A DNA stretch of 64,000 nucleotides from Armillaria gallica (taxonomy: Eukaryota > Basidiomycota > Agaricomycetes > Agaricales > Physalacriaceae). A program made the translations under genes and the position numbers. The stretch lies in the NCBI GenBank assembly GCA_037576215.1, contig JBANDB010000009.1:558001-622000 (forward strand). Reading direction: 5' to 3'. The notes below the pieces were generated by a model, which searched no databases, was not told the DNA's origin, and was given only the letters and a program-made list of their open reading frames with translations. Of this stretch, positions 1 to 10,969 are shown one piece after another; positions within the stretch are counted from its first letter, which is position 1, and the number at the start of each line of letters is the position of its first letter.

Positions 1-175
1 TACACAACAAAGTGAATGTTCCATGGCCAGCTGGATTTTGTTTTTCGAGGGATCGGTTCTGACGCGATCACGACGAAGTCCACACCTGAAACCTCGCTTC
101 AGAACGGGAAACATATGGCTGACTAGTCACTGTCCCAGTCAGATCATCGTCGCCCTTCAGACGCACACGAGTGAC

Positions 176-415
176 TCACTGGCTTTCTGGGAACGCGATG
201 TACTGGCAGCCCGGCTTGCAGGGCTTCCCCACCTCTATGCGCCTCTTCTCCTTTCTCGGCATCCCGTCGCATAAGCACTGGGGAGCTGCGGCGCCATCGA
301 GCCACGCGCGCTTATCAAAGAGATATTTCTGGCGCTGTGGGCATTGGACGCGGCTTTCGGTGGTTGTGACTTTCCCGCAAGTGTAGGTGTATTGGGTGGT
401 TATGTGAAGGCACAT
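176..415 (-). CDS. Possible small Cys-rich protein (first exon)
   Basis: The reading frame opens with ATG at 415 and begins MCLHITTQYTYTCGK. It carries six further cysteines after the initial Met-Cys, in CPQ, CLCD and CKPGC contexts. It runs to a GTGAGT donor-like sequence around 181-176 just before its in-frame stop, so the coding region may continue leftwards in another exon. There is no obvious signal peptide, so an intracellular Cys-rich protein is more likely than an effector. I do not recognise the family with confidence. The support is only cysteine spacing and an open frame, so it could be chance. Confidence 0.25.
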   Translation of the reverse strand: MCLHITTQYTYTCGKVTTTESRVQCPQRQKYLFDKRAWLDGAAAPQCLCDGMPRKEKRRIEVGKPCKPGCQYIAFPESQ

Positions 416-3400
416 TTTAAAGAAGGGAGGGAGATATTAGATGGTAGAGAGAAGTGCGAACGATGAACTTCCGGCCGGGGAAGAATGGGGACAGGAGGAA
501 GAATGCGAGTCGTTATAAAGGTCGTTGAGAACTGTGAGTGGAAGGCCCGATGACCCGGACGAATGGAGAAGATCATTTGGGGGTTGCGGAATTTGAGACG
601 TAAGAGAAAATCCACCCTCGGGAACAATAGAGATTTTTTTAATATACAGTCACAGTCAGAAGGAAAAGATCGCACTTGCCCCTTGCAGGGTGTGAAAATC
701 CTATTGGTGGCGTCCAAGGTTCAGAGTTAGATTCGCAGTGATTGGTCGACTCCCACAGCCAGTCTAGACTCGAGTAGCGCTCGTATGCGATTGCCTAATG
801 ATGACGCATGGAACAATGATGCTCCGAAGCCACAAAGGCACATTCGGTTGCACAGTAATTGAGGTCCGGATAAACGAAACTTGTATTGTATGTACATGTC
901 TTGGTCGTCCTTCAGACTTTTGCATCCTTTGAAGAAGTAGATTGTGCGTTGGTGCCCCCAGTTCTGACATTCATAGACTCACCTCGTGTAATTCCATGTC
1001 AGACACGACACAGTACCTGACGTCTCCGGTCTTGCCTGCAGGGACGCGAGACACAATGTGAAAACGGGTGACTTGCATAAGTCCGTCAGAAGACAGAGGC
1101 AGGCCTGTGGGGTGGAGGCTTCTGTGGCGGGGAAGAGGCAGTCAAATGCTTGCACCGTTCACCCTGAGCTGTCATGGCGACCCCAGGATTATTTTTGCTG
1201 AAAATCCCACAACGGGCTTCTACCAAGGTCAATCCTTCAGATTTAGAGCATAGTTCACCCTTGCCATCGGTCGTAAGAAAGAGCCATCGTGAATGATAGA
1301 TGACTGCAACTTTGCAAACGGCGACATCCGATAAGAATCGGAGCCTCTCAAAAGCAGCGTCCTTCCTTCCTATTTCAACACGAGTTTGACGGATTCAAGA
1401 CGGATTACAGTTTAATGCTTATCACCTGGTCTTTCCCAGGGTAAACAGAAGGAGTGACCGTCGTATAGATCCTTACAGGGCGGCTGAAAGCCTCCGAGGA
1501 AGCCATAAGGCGATTCGAAGGGACCTCTCGGTTTCCTGGAAGCGAGCTGGAAGGAAGATCACTTCTGTAGATTGGAAATTGGAATGCCAACGGTGGCCGG
1601 CCCGCCGGACCGCATTACCACCTGCCGAAGGCGGCAACGTGCGCCATCAATCTTTTCCTTTGCTCCGCAACGACACTTTTCCTCAGCAGTCATGGCGTCG
1701 CTTCAGCATTTTACGTCGAGTCTAATGCCGCTTTCCTTGCCCTTTGTACACTATCTTAGGACCTCTTCCACCTTTGATACTACTTGATGCGACACTTCGT
1801 GGCCAGACAAAGAAATACCAACGTATTCTCCAGCGATGGAATCCGGATTTCTTCGCATTCTCATGAAAGAATCATGAGGATAATCGCTGTCAGCGCGTCT
1901 GTAGCTTGTATCTCGTTCCGTCTTGCTTACCTCTGGCGGTCTAGCTCGAAGATATTCCGAAGGAATCGTGTCGCAATGTCCTTGTGCAGGGGAGAAAGAC
2001 ATCCGGACCAAATTAGAAGTAGACGGAGTCCAGGACGACCTCAATGTTCAACGTTCAACGTTCAACCTAGGTCAATCCTTCAGTCCCGGCAACTTTCCGT
2101 TACCTATTATGTAAAGCGCTGGGCAGCGCCTATATCGACAAATACCTTTGGACTCAGATCGACTGCGGCCATGTTTCTCTAGGACTATCCGGGCGATGTG
2201 GGCCTTGGCTTCTGATGCAAATAAATGGTACTACGGTGAGCTGTACGTTCACTCCCCATACAGGTTTTTACTCATTATTTTCCCTTTAGTCTTCTCGTCA
2301 ATGTCTCGCGTCATCCAGGAACTCTGTTTTTGAATGATGGCGTTTCATTCACGATGTGTTGTTCCAACATAGCTCTTCGGCTGGTGCGATTGGCGATTTC
2401 TAAACGGAAACAGGCCCCTTTTTCGAGATACTACCCTCTCGTAGGTGTACTCTGCTGACGTTGAAGCGTCCAATGATAGTCCTCGTTACACGGTTCGCAT
2501 CATGGTTAGTCTGTTGCTGTTTTCGTATTTAGTGGATCAGCGCGCTTACTGTGCCACCTTAGACTAGCACGTTATGCGCCTAATGTGACGGTGCCTTCTC
2601 CTAGTAGCCTTCGCTGTGAAGACAGGTCTATACGCCTTTGTAGCCTAGGAACAACAACAACAACAACAACCGACCCGCTCCCGGTCCACGTTCGCTGTTC
2701 CTCCGGCACTATGAGGCCTTACAGACCCTTCCGTAGTCGTCGATAGCTCATGGGTCACGCATAACAACCACAGCCACCAACCACCACCTCAACCAACAAT
2801 TTTTTATCTTCTATCATTCACTTTCGACTACTGGCTCATTTTCATGCCACTTTTACTTTCAACCTCCGGAGACTCCATGTGAAACCCCCCATCTATTCCT
2901 CTTCACCGTCATGATCCCTACTAAATTGTATCGACATCGACACGCGGCAACCCAACGACATCCGCAACCAATGGATTGCATCCAACCATAAATCCCTTTC
3001 TCGATCCCTTTCGTCTGGTCGTTCACTGACCAATCATCTTTCTCATGCTTCTGCTGAGGTATTTCAGGCCGCTTCGCCTGTGCTCGCTATGCGCGCCGTT
3101 CCCGCCCCAGCACCCAGCTTGTCGATGGCCCGTGCGCTCCTCACCACGTGGGATTGCCGTTTTGGGTAGGAATCTGGATCTCCTGGTTGATGACGGACTC
3201 AGTGGATTTCATGCGATTTGTTTTTGACCTTTTTCTCGTAACCATATCTACTTAGCTAGTCTCATAGTTACTAATTCGGTCCGTCGGGAGTTTACTCCTA
3301 GCTTTGGTTAGCGTTGGCGGCTCTTCAATTGTAACATTGTAACAGAACAGTTATATTCTCGGTTCGCTGTTAGCGCGATGAAACTGAGCAAACCCGGACT

Positions 3401-3430
3401 GATGAAGCCGCATCTTATCGATCGACAATC
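416..3430. other. Gene-poor stretch upstream of the GST-like gene
   Basis: I find no convincing coding region on either strand; the open frames are short, overlapping and without recognisable motifs. A (CAA)n microsatellite lies at about 2651-2670. The stretch 2750-2850 is rich in CA and pyrimidines, like a 5' leader, but no gene could be attached to it. Confidence 0.5.
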
Positions 3431-4233
3431 ATGTCGAAGACTATCATTTTCTACGATATCCCTTCAAAATTGCCCATCAATGCATGTTCGCCTAATACGT
3501 GGAAGGCCAGGTCAGCTAGCTTCGTGTATCTATTTAACATCATCTCTTATCTTTGACTAGGTACGCGCTGAACTTCAAGGGCATACCATACCGCACGGAA
3601 TGGATTGAATTCCCTGATATCGAGGCGTTGTATAAGAGACTTGGCGTACCAGCCAGTGCTACCCAACAGGATGGCGTGACACCATACTACTTCCTCCCAC
3701 TCATCCACGATTTGTCAACTGGTGCTATCATATCCGAATCAGCTGCCATTGCCGAGTATCTCGACGCCACTTACCCCGATACCCCGCGACTTTTTCCTCC
3801 CGGTACACGAACCTTGCATGCTGCGTTCACGGCTGCCTTTGAAGCCCTACTGCTGAAGGCGATAATACCGCTCTTGGTCCCCGCAGCCAACGCAGTACTG
3901 CATCCCCGAAGCGAGGCGTTCTACAGGAAGACCAGGGAGAAGGCTTTCGGGCAAACACTTGAGGAAATGGATCCGCACGGGGCGCGTAGAGAGGAACAAT
4001 GGGCGCTCTTCAAGCTTGACCTTAGTAAAATTAACAGCTGGATAGCGAAGGGGGATGCGTTTGTTACAGGGAACGTGCCTACGTTCGCGGACCTCACCGT
4101 ATGTGGATAGATGTTAACTTTTCGCGTCGTCTTCGGCGAGGATAGTCAAGAGTGGAAGGATCTGTCAGTGTGGCATGATGGGCGGTGGGGGCGATTGGTT
4201 AAGAGTCTGGAGAGGTACGAAGTGGTTGTGTAG
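3431..4233 (+). CDS. Glutathione S-transferase-like protein, interrupted by an in-frame TAG
   Basis: ATG at 3431 starts MSKTIIFYDIPSK. Exon 1 (3431-3510) joins exon 2 (from 3561) across a 50-bp GT-AG intron, giving WKARYALNFKGIPYRTEW. This is the thioredoxin-fold start of the fungal GST group whose glutathione-site region reads SPNTWKARYALN. The ESAAIAEYLD motif (Ser-Ala glutathione contact) and an all-helical C-terminal half follow. At 4108-4110 the frame meets TAG, after ADLTVCG. The same frame then continues for 40 codons (FGEDSQEWKDLSVWHDGRW) to TAG at 4231, which is the conserved end of this family. Tryptophan (TGG) is plausible at the stop position. An alternative is a 42-bp intron, 4099-4140, with GTATGT donor and an unusual GAG acceptor, but that would remove a conserved block. 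Substrate unknown. Confidence 0.7.
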
Positions 4234-4602
4234 GGCTATATTTCGCAGTTGCGATTTGCAAGATGTTGGTGGTCTGGGACTGCCGTTCTGTTTGTCCTAG
4301 CGAGATGGACTAATTCCCAATTTCTTGTCTGGCCCTGAAACTCGTAAGAGGGCGCTTGATCCGAATGTCGACCCTGTCAATGCGGCATCAAGCACGAGGT
4401 TGCCCTTTTCCCTTTTCAGCGTCGCTACTGCTTTGTCTGCCACCTTCGCCTTTGTGATGCATCCATGGCTATGCAGGACTTGGGTTATATTTAATGACAT
4501 GACCCGTCCTCTTGTGCATCTTTTCCACTCTTTTCCCTCGTCCTGGTGGCACCTTCGTTGTTTTCTTTATCATCCATTTTGCTTTTCGGGATTGCTGCAG
4601 CT
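4234..4602. other. Intergenic, GST-like gene to kinase-like gene
   Basis: Both neighbours point rightwards, so this interval holds the end of the first and the promoter of the second. It is rich in pyrimidine runs between 4500 and 4600, as expected for a fungal promoter or leader. I see no gene in it. Confidence 0.5.
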
Positions 4603-5864
4603 ATGCCTACTACAACTTCACAAAAGTCTATCGACTTGACCGCTCTCGAGGCGCGATTGAAGAAGAAGTCTGGGCACGAATGCAGTCACCTGGAGATTGC
4701 TGGTCAATGTGGGTCTTGATTACATGATGAGTCAGGTTCTCAGCTAAAGCTTCCATTATAGCACGCAACTACAAGGTAGAGTCTTTCGTAGTTCACTATT
4801 GCAGATTCTCACACATTCTATCAGCTCTATTCTGTTATTATGGAAGAACACGACAAGGTTTTGGTCCGCGTATATTGGCCATATACGGCGAACAGTCTTG
4901 GGAGTGTGTCGTGTGCCGATGGATTATTTTCTGAGGTGAAACCCCTCTGTCCGTAACTGACGATTAGGCTGACCTGTTCTCACTACAGATCTCGACGCTC
5001 CGTTTTCTCCAGAAGGAAGACCCTACGATATGTGCTCCGCGACCAGTCTGTTACGACGATGACCTGGACGGTCGTGTTGGCGGAGCATGGATTGCGACTG
5101 TATTCGTGAGTACTGTCTCCTTCCTTAAGTAACTACAAATCCTGAGCATCTCCGAGATTGAAGGAACCTTGCTTTCCAAGAGACTCATGACCCTCACTAA
5201 TGTGCAAAGCTACCTTGTTCGACAATCCTTGAAGGAAATTTACATCAAGATTTTGAAAACTGCCGGAATGAACTTTAGCGAAATAGGGAGCATTCGTGCT
5301 CCCAGGAATACCGCAGCCATTACGTGTTGTCATCCTGAATGCTCCGAAGACGCAGAGCACCGAGAGTTCTTCATCGGACCTATGACGTTGTATCCATCAA
5401 ACGAAGCCGGTGTTACCGCCCCGCCCCGACCCACAGACACTGGTCCATTCGAGACAGGAGAGCAATGGTTACTGGCGCTGACCTGTCGACATTTGGAATA
5501 TTTTGGCAGTATGAGGCGATCGGAGCCCACCCAAACCGCAGTCCGTCTACAGTGCAAGGTACTAGAGCAGATCTACGAAGCGGCGGAAATTATCCGCGCA
5601 CGCCCTCCTACTGATCTCGTCCTTGAACACGTCAACTTCAGCTCGGAAAACATCTTGATCGCGCCCGATAATCCGGTTAAGATTGTCGGTGTTTTAGGGT
5701 GGGCTGGAGCGCGAGTTGTACCGTTTTGGGGTGCTGAACGCGAGGGTGACGAGAAGTTGACAATGGAGTTTGAACGGTCTGAGGGGACGTGTCGTTGGGA
5801 TGACGAAGATTTGTCTAGGCTGGCTTGGAGGGCGAGGAACTGGCATATGGTTAAGGGCGAATGA
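4603..5864 (+). CDS. APH-family phosphotransferase-like protein, probable pseudokinase
   Basis: Five exons (4603-4702, 4762-4775, 4825-4935, 4989-5105, 5157-5864) give 349 residues. The order of segments matches the aminoglycoside/choline kinase-like fold common in mushrooms. There is a short N-lobe (KLYSVIMEEHDKVLVRVYWP), a hinge (AWIATVFIEGTLLSKRL), a FSEIGSI strand, and the catalytic-loop region LEHVNFSSENILIA. The active-site pattern HxDxxxxN is degraded: the catalytic Asp is Asn (HVN), and the metal-binding Asp of the usual IIDW is Gly (GVLGW). The last intron, 5106-5156, appears to end in GAG instead of YAG. With both acidic residues lost, catalysis is unlikely. Function unknown; the gene could be decaying or have a binding role. 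Confidence 0.65.
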
Positions 5865-7391
5865 AGAAGTCTGGTTTCTTTCTTCATGCGACTATATCAA
5901 AAGAAGGTGGATCCTAGTATCGGAACCTAGCTAAGATACAGACAATCCATCGCTCTCGGACCTTCCGTGATCAGTTTCCTGACAATGGCCGATTCTTTAT
6001 TCTTCTGATCCATGCCTTGGTGATCGTAGATGCATGCAGTTGCACCGCCTCGATCCAAATTGAAAAGAAATATATACCGGCGTCCTGCCAGAGAGCGAAG
6101 GGTGATGATGATCCTCCCCGATAGACGTCGATCTAAATGGCGGTGTGAGCATCATGCCCGACCACAGCAACAGATGAGGAATGCATGACTGCCCTCCACG
6201 CGTGACAGACGTGATCGAGGACGTGAGGAAGCTTCCTCAGATCGGGAATGTCTGTCTCGCGTGCTCTCACGGTAGAAAGAGCGGATATTGAAAAGAGTAT
6301 CTCAAGAGAGACGATCGGAGCGTAGATGGGTCCATACATTCTTTTGCGGCGACGGCTTCCTCGAGTTGATTGCGGATAAAGGCAGTGAAGCATTACAGGT
6401 GACAAAGGCTCTGCTGAAAATAGCAGATGGCATTATTCTGGGGCAGGAGTTTTAGTGAGTCGTCCTTTCAGGCAGGCTGAGTAAAATGATCTGGCAATTC
6501 ACTATTGAGAAACTGGGGAAGAGGGTGCTCGGTATGACTGATACAGAGGCATACCACTGACCGGATCCATCGGTCGGCGCTCGTGACCTCAACAAAAGCT
6601 GACATCGTATCGCCAACTAATGCTGGGCGCGGCGAGCGTCGGAACCAAGCAGCAGCACACGTGGGGAACGTATGGGCTTCTGGAAAATTCACCTGATGCA
6701 CACCGAAATTAAAAAGGAATGGTCTAAGGCTCACTCAGGTCAGACAGAGAAAGGCACATTACCCGATGGCACTACGAAAACCAAACGTTCGCGTCAATGA
6801 GGCTGTAGAGAGCGCCTCGAGGCTACAGAAAAGGCGAGCCAAGAATGCTACGCGGGTCCACGCTCACTAATGGGAATCTAAACGGGGACCCAAGGAACGC
6901 TGGTATCGCCCCGGCTAATGGTGAGGTATACTGCGGGTGCAGATACAAAGCGTTTAGGGAAATCTTCAGCCCAATAGTGGAGTCCCGATTCCAGATGGGC
7001 GAAACTAGACAGACAAGCGGCTCCACCACGGACGCTAGACTCCATCTCTCGCACACCCAGATGGAAATAATCAAGACCATCACTCGTATCGATGCGGTGG
7101 CGTTAGCGGATGCAAATATCCTTGAGGTGACGCGCAGTTGGTCCGAGGTGCTTGAGGTCCAAAATCCTCTTCTGCATTCAAGAATTCTCCAGCAGATGAA
7201 GGACACAAATCGACATCAAGTAGATGCAAGGGATAAGGCCGTTTGGTAGGACAGTAACGTTATATCTGCGGGTCCGAGAGGTCTTCAAGAGTACCGCCTC
7301 GGTGGCGAGACATCATATGGCTGTAAGGAACAGCGGGTTAAGTTCCGTCTCCTTCCGGCACCGAAAGCGTGTAAGGATGACCCATTTCTAG
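5865..7391. other. Intergenic stretch without a supported gene
   Basis: Open frames of up to about 130 codons occur on both strands at 6823-7249, but they overlap each other, lack motifs and have no matching splice partners. I could not assemble a coherent multi-exon gene. The right end carries the metallothionein promoter. Confidence 0.45.
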
Positions 7392-7400
7392 TATAAAAGG
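7392..7400 (+). promoter_or_regulatory. TATA box of the metallothionein gene
   Basis: TATAAAAGG lies 63 bp upstream of the ATG at 7463, a normal spacing for a strongly induced fungal gene. The CA-rich leader between them (CTCACCCAAACCAAC) is typical of highly expressed mushroom genes. Confidence 0.7.
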
Positions 7401-7462
7401 GAGCCACAATTTCTGTAAACGCTATCGAAAGCTCCAAGTCGATAACACTCACCCAAACCAAC

Positions 7463-7698
7463 ATGCAATTCGTACGTACCTCCTTGTCTCCAATCGGTCT
7501 TTCCTGTACTCACGAGTTAAATGTCGGATAGACTACTCAAATCCCCGTATCCCAGACCTGCGGTACTGCAGCCTGCAGCTGCTCTTCGTGAGTCAATATT
7601 TCAGACTGGGTTCAACATTGACTGACACATTTTCTTGTTTCCTATGCAGTTGCTCGTGCCAGGGCGCCGAGTGCAAGTGCAACAGTTGCAAGCATTGA
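7463..7698 (+). CDS. Metallothionein, 37 residues, three exons
   Basis: Exons 7463-7471 (only MQF), 7532-7587 and 7650-7698 join in frame across introns of 60 and 62 bp with GTACGT and GTGAGT donors. The product is 37 residues with eight cysteines in the last 26, arranged as C-x4-C-x-C-x2-C-x-C-x4-C-x-C-x2-C and ending in KH. This Cys-x-Cys pattern, with no aromatic residue after the N-terminal MQF, is that of small fungal copper/zinc-binding metallothioneins, which chelate Cu(I), Zn or Cd in the cytosol. A TATA box stands 63 bp upstream. The two longer coding exons encode most of the Cys cluster, so all splice sites matter. It is far below normal gene-calling limits and easily missed. Confidence 0.85.
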
Positions 7699-8364
7699 AG
7701 TCGATTAAGTCAAAGTTACAAGGGTGGAGCTACTAGTTCTGTCGTTCAGTTTATGTCATTCGTAATGTCTCTTGCATAATGCAAAGGCAAAATTATCGAG
7801 ATAATCGTCAGCCCGCGGGGATCAAGATTCAAGAGGAGCAACAACGTACAAACGTGAAGTCTTTTCAGATCTTTTTGGTCCATTCCGTGTCACACCGCAG
7901 TGTGGAGTCCACATAGAACCGTCCTGGTAGTTGTTGAATAATTTGAAGATAAGCTTGGATAATCAAGTCAATGTTTTTCATCCCTACATTATATAAGTAA
8001 AAGCAAATTATCATACTTCGTAGATCGATTTGGCCTAACGGTATATACTCTCATCATATATTATTATCTGTTATTTTTAACCACGCCCGCAGTGTTCAGT
8101 CCCCGTTGTTAACACTGTCGCACTTGCCCGAGAGCCACGCAATACTTATTGGGAAGCGTACTACTAATTCACGCTTACTTTACGCGGAGAGCTGACGATA
8201 ACCAACTCATCTTCCGATTATACGAACACGTAAACTGTTACTTGTCCATCGGTGGAATAAAGATCGTATTGGATGTGATATTCTTCTCGTGAACACACGC
8301 GATGTCAATGTATTCGGAAAGCACCGTCCGATAGTATGAAAATGAACGGTATCTGCGGCCGCGG
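7699..8364. other. Intergenic, metallothionein to aminotransferase 3' ends
   Basis: The two flanking genes converge here, so this should be terminator and 3' UTR sequence. It is AT-rich around 7970-8070. No gene or strong repeat was seen. Confidence 0.5.
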
Positions 8365-8574
8365 TTATGATAGTTTCCATGCACGATGTAGGACACCCGC
8401 CAATCTATGGATAGCCAGGTCTACATTGTCCTTCTGAAGAGGTCGCATATTAGCAAACGAGCAGAGAGAGCCATGCAGTGAGCACACAAGCTCACCGTCG
8501 TCATCGAAAATGCTAATATGAAATGGACAATGTCGCGTTCAGCTGTATTCCTTGGCTTTTCTTTACCTTCCCAG

Positions 8575-9165
8575 TGTTAGGATTCTGCCGAAATCCGGAT
8601 ATGCGAGCACGAGGCGAGGAGTGATGATCGAAGCGAGGTAAGATTAATTAGAAATGATGTACGTCGTTAGGGAATAGAATGGATTCCGGCAAGGGTTCGT
8701 GAGGGGACCTGAGTGCTCCGGTTTGCGAGGTTAATGAGATCAGTAAGCGCGAAGCAATTACTGTAAGACGTAGCCGGTAAGCGCGGAGCTATTACCGAGG
8801 GGAAAACCGATACAGAAGCCTGTAAGCGCGAAGCTATTACGGGCCGTAGGTGAAGGCAAGCGCTAAGCGTAACCTTCGGATTGATATTGGAAAGCGCTAG
8901 GCGTAGCTGAGGGTTCACGCAGTGTGAGGGTACTGAAAGTAATAGATTGGATAATCCTTTTCATACAATGGTATGTACAGTATTATATACTAGGAGTTGT
9001 TCGAGTCATTATTATTCTACAATGTTCTAATGTATTCTAGTATCTGTAAGAAAAGTAGAGAAAGTAACAGAAGATACGAGCGAGTCACTATTAAGACCGA
9101 GAAGCCCGAGTACAGGCATGTGTTGACTCATGGACCGAGTCGGCAGATACCCGATATCCATAACA
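8575..9165. mobile_element. Solo LTR, 591 bp, target duplication CCCAG
   Basis: It begins TGTTAGGATTC and ends ATCCATAACA, with the short inverted ends TGTTA/TAACA. It is flanked by the 5-bp direct repeat CCCAG (8570-8574 and 9166-9170). No internal gag or pol sequence is present, so the element was reduced to one LTR by recombination. A TATATA lies near 8982, which would suit a plus-strand U3. It is not related to the LTR of the chromovirus at 46419. It interrupts an exon of the aminotransferase gene on the other strand. Confidence 0.85.
8743..8910. repeat. Five imperfect short repeats inside the solo LTR
   Basis: Units resembling GTAAGCGCGAAGCTATTAC occur near 8743, 8777, 8822, 8856 and 8890, spaced 34-45 bp apart. 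The first three are close copies; the last two keep only the AAGCGCT-AAGCGTA core. Each unit is roughly palindromic around GCGC. Position in the presumed U3 suggests regulatory-protein sites, but that is inference. Confidence 0.65.
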
Positions 9166-10969
9166 CCCAGGCCCTGTAAAGAAAACAGCGTAAGAAATGG
9201 TGCAGAAGGGAGGACTCGTAAGAAAGCGTACGCGTAAAACCTGCCCGGAGAAATCAAGACCTATGAAATGTGAGCTACGGACCATCAAAGACGTAGCAAA
9301 GACCCAATGCCACCTTCGCGTTGACAATCTCTTGCCAGAGCTTCTGCTCAAAAGCCGTCTCGGGTTCATCAGACACCCCCTTGAGATTATTATATTCCTT
9401 GTTCTCACTCAGATGCACCGTGCACCACAAGAACATCCCAGCTCGCGGAGGTACGAAACTGAAGAGCTTCACCCTTGTCCCTTTGCCGTACACGATCACC
9501 TTGTCGCCTTCCTGTTCAGCATCAAATTCCTTCGCAATAGCATCGCATATCCAGTCTCGCCGGATCTCATACTGACTCTGTAAACCTGACAGCCAGCGAA
9601 GATACCCGCCAAGTCCAGGACCCCATGTGTGCAGGAGCTCGGAGATGATGGACTGCGACCAACCCGATGGCGTCTGGGTTGTTACTTCAGTTGCACGAAT
9701 GATCCGTTCAGCAAAGAGAGGGTTGCAAGTGAACCATCCAAGACGGTTACCAGGAGCCATCGTTTTGCTAAAAGTATCCAGACGAATAACGCGTCCCTGG
9801 ACGTCGATGCTCAGGAACGTCTTGACGAAGGAATCCAGGAATGCCGTTTCGTCGAAGGAAGGCAGAGGCTCCGCATGTCCATTGCCGGTGGTTGGAAGCT
9901 TGTAAGTATCAAATTGGAGAATATAGTATGGGTCGTCTTCCACGATGATAATGTCTGTTCAAACACAGGTAAGGCAAGGAAGCTATTCGTGGAGGAAGAA
10001 CGTGCCATATTTTACACAAATATCATATATTTCCTGCTTGCGAGTGATGGGCATGGTGCACCCGGTAGGGTTCTGCCCTGTGGGAACCACACTTTTAATG
10101 AATCAGAATAAGACTAAGATCGGCGAAGAACGACTTACTATAAAACGTGTGGCCGTTTCGCACCGGGATGAGTGGTATCCCATTCCCGGAGTGTAGTTTC
10201 CAACACGTCAGCGCGTATTCCATCAACATCCATCTCGACTGTGAGAGTCGTTCAGATGTGAACGATAGGAAAGTATAAATGCGTACGTGGAACACTCTTG
10301 CATCCCATCGGTACCCACATCGCCTGAGTAGAAGGAAACGTATACTTTTCGAGCAGGATGTAGTCGCCAGGCTCACTATGTTAGTCATAGTTAGTCACAG
10401 GACTAAGAACCAGATAAAACTGTTCTTACCAGAGAAGATGGACAACTTTGCTCCAGCCATCCGTGCTTCCATCGTTCATCAAAACATCGTAGTTTTTATA
10501 AGCTGGCTGATAGACGGTGCGCACAAACTCCCGGACATATTGGAGCAGCCATGGAAGACCAGCAGTGGGTGCTAAAACGACTATTGATTGAGAATACTTT
10601 ATGAAGAAACCTTAGAAACGTACCGTATTGCAATCCAGAGGCCAAATCAACGACCTGCCCGTTTGCCCTGCCATTCTTGTGAACTCTTAAACGTAAAAGT
10701 TCCGAGTCTGACTCGGATGTATTCGAGGGAAGATAGATGCCGGGAGAGTACACCTCAGCTTCGATGTTGACGAATGGGAAGAGAGACGGGTGCGGAAGAC
10801 CTCCAGCTAAACTAATCATGCCGTCAACGGACATGTACTTCATAAGACCTAACAGCGATGACTCAGGATAAGTAAAGGAGTGAGGAATAGGATACTCACT
10901 TTTTAAGGGGCTTGGAGTCCTGGCCGCCGCAGTGGGGCTCAAATGGCGGTTCAGGTCAATGGCGTCCAT

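Larger units (their letters stand above)
8365..10969 (-). pseudogene. Aromatic aminotransferase (ARO8/kynurenine aminotransferase type), split by a solo LTR
   Basis: Ten exons on the minus strand: 10969-10900, 10848-10624, 10571-10430, 10375-10287, 10238-10139, 10091-10006, 9954-9314, 9260-9241, 9173-8496 (with the LTR inside) and 8433-8365. Without the LTR and one target copy they add up to 507 codons, the normal length for this PLP fold-type I family. Landmarks in order are ISLAGGLP, the substrate loop, VPTGQNPTG, EDDPYY, and FSKTMAPG with the PLP-binding lysine. The exon 6/7 intron uses a GC donor. The family moves amino groups between aromatic or aminoadipate-type substrates and 2-oxo acids. 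An LTR at 8575-9165 sits in exon 9; reading into it gives a stop after about 15 codons and removes the C-terminal 46 or so residues. In the stranded part, the usual HFR(I/L)AFS arginine is isoleucine. Confidence 0.85.

Noticed and set aside
6823..7249. Overlapping frames on both strands, about 130 codons each
   Set aside because: No motif, no splice partners, and both cannot be real; treated as chance.
8743..8910. Regularly spaced repeats considered as a CRISPR array
   Set aside because: The host is a eukaryote, the repeats are imperfect and short, and they lie within an LTR bounded by a target duplication.
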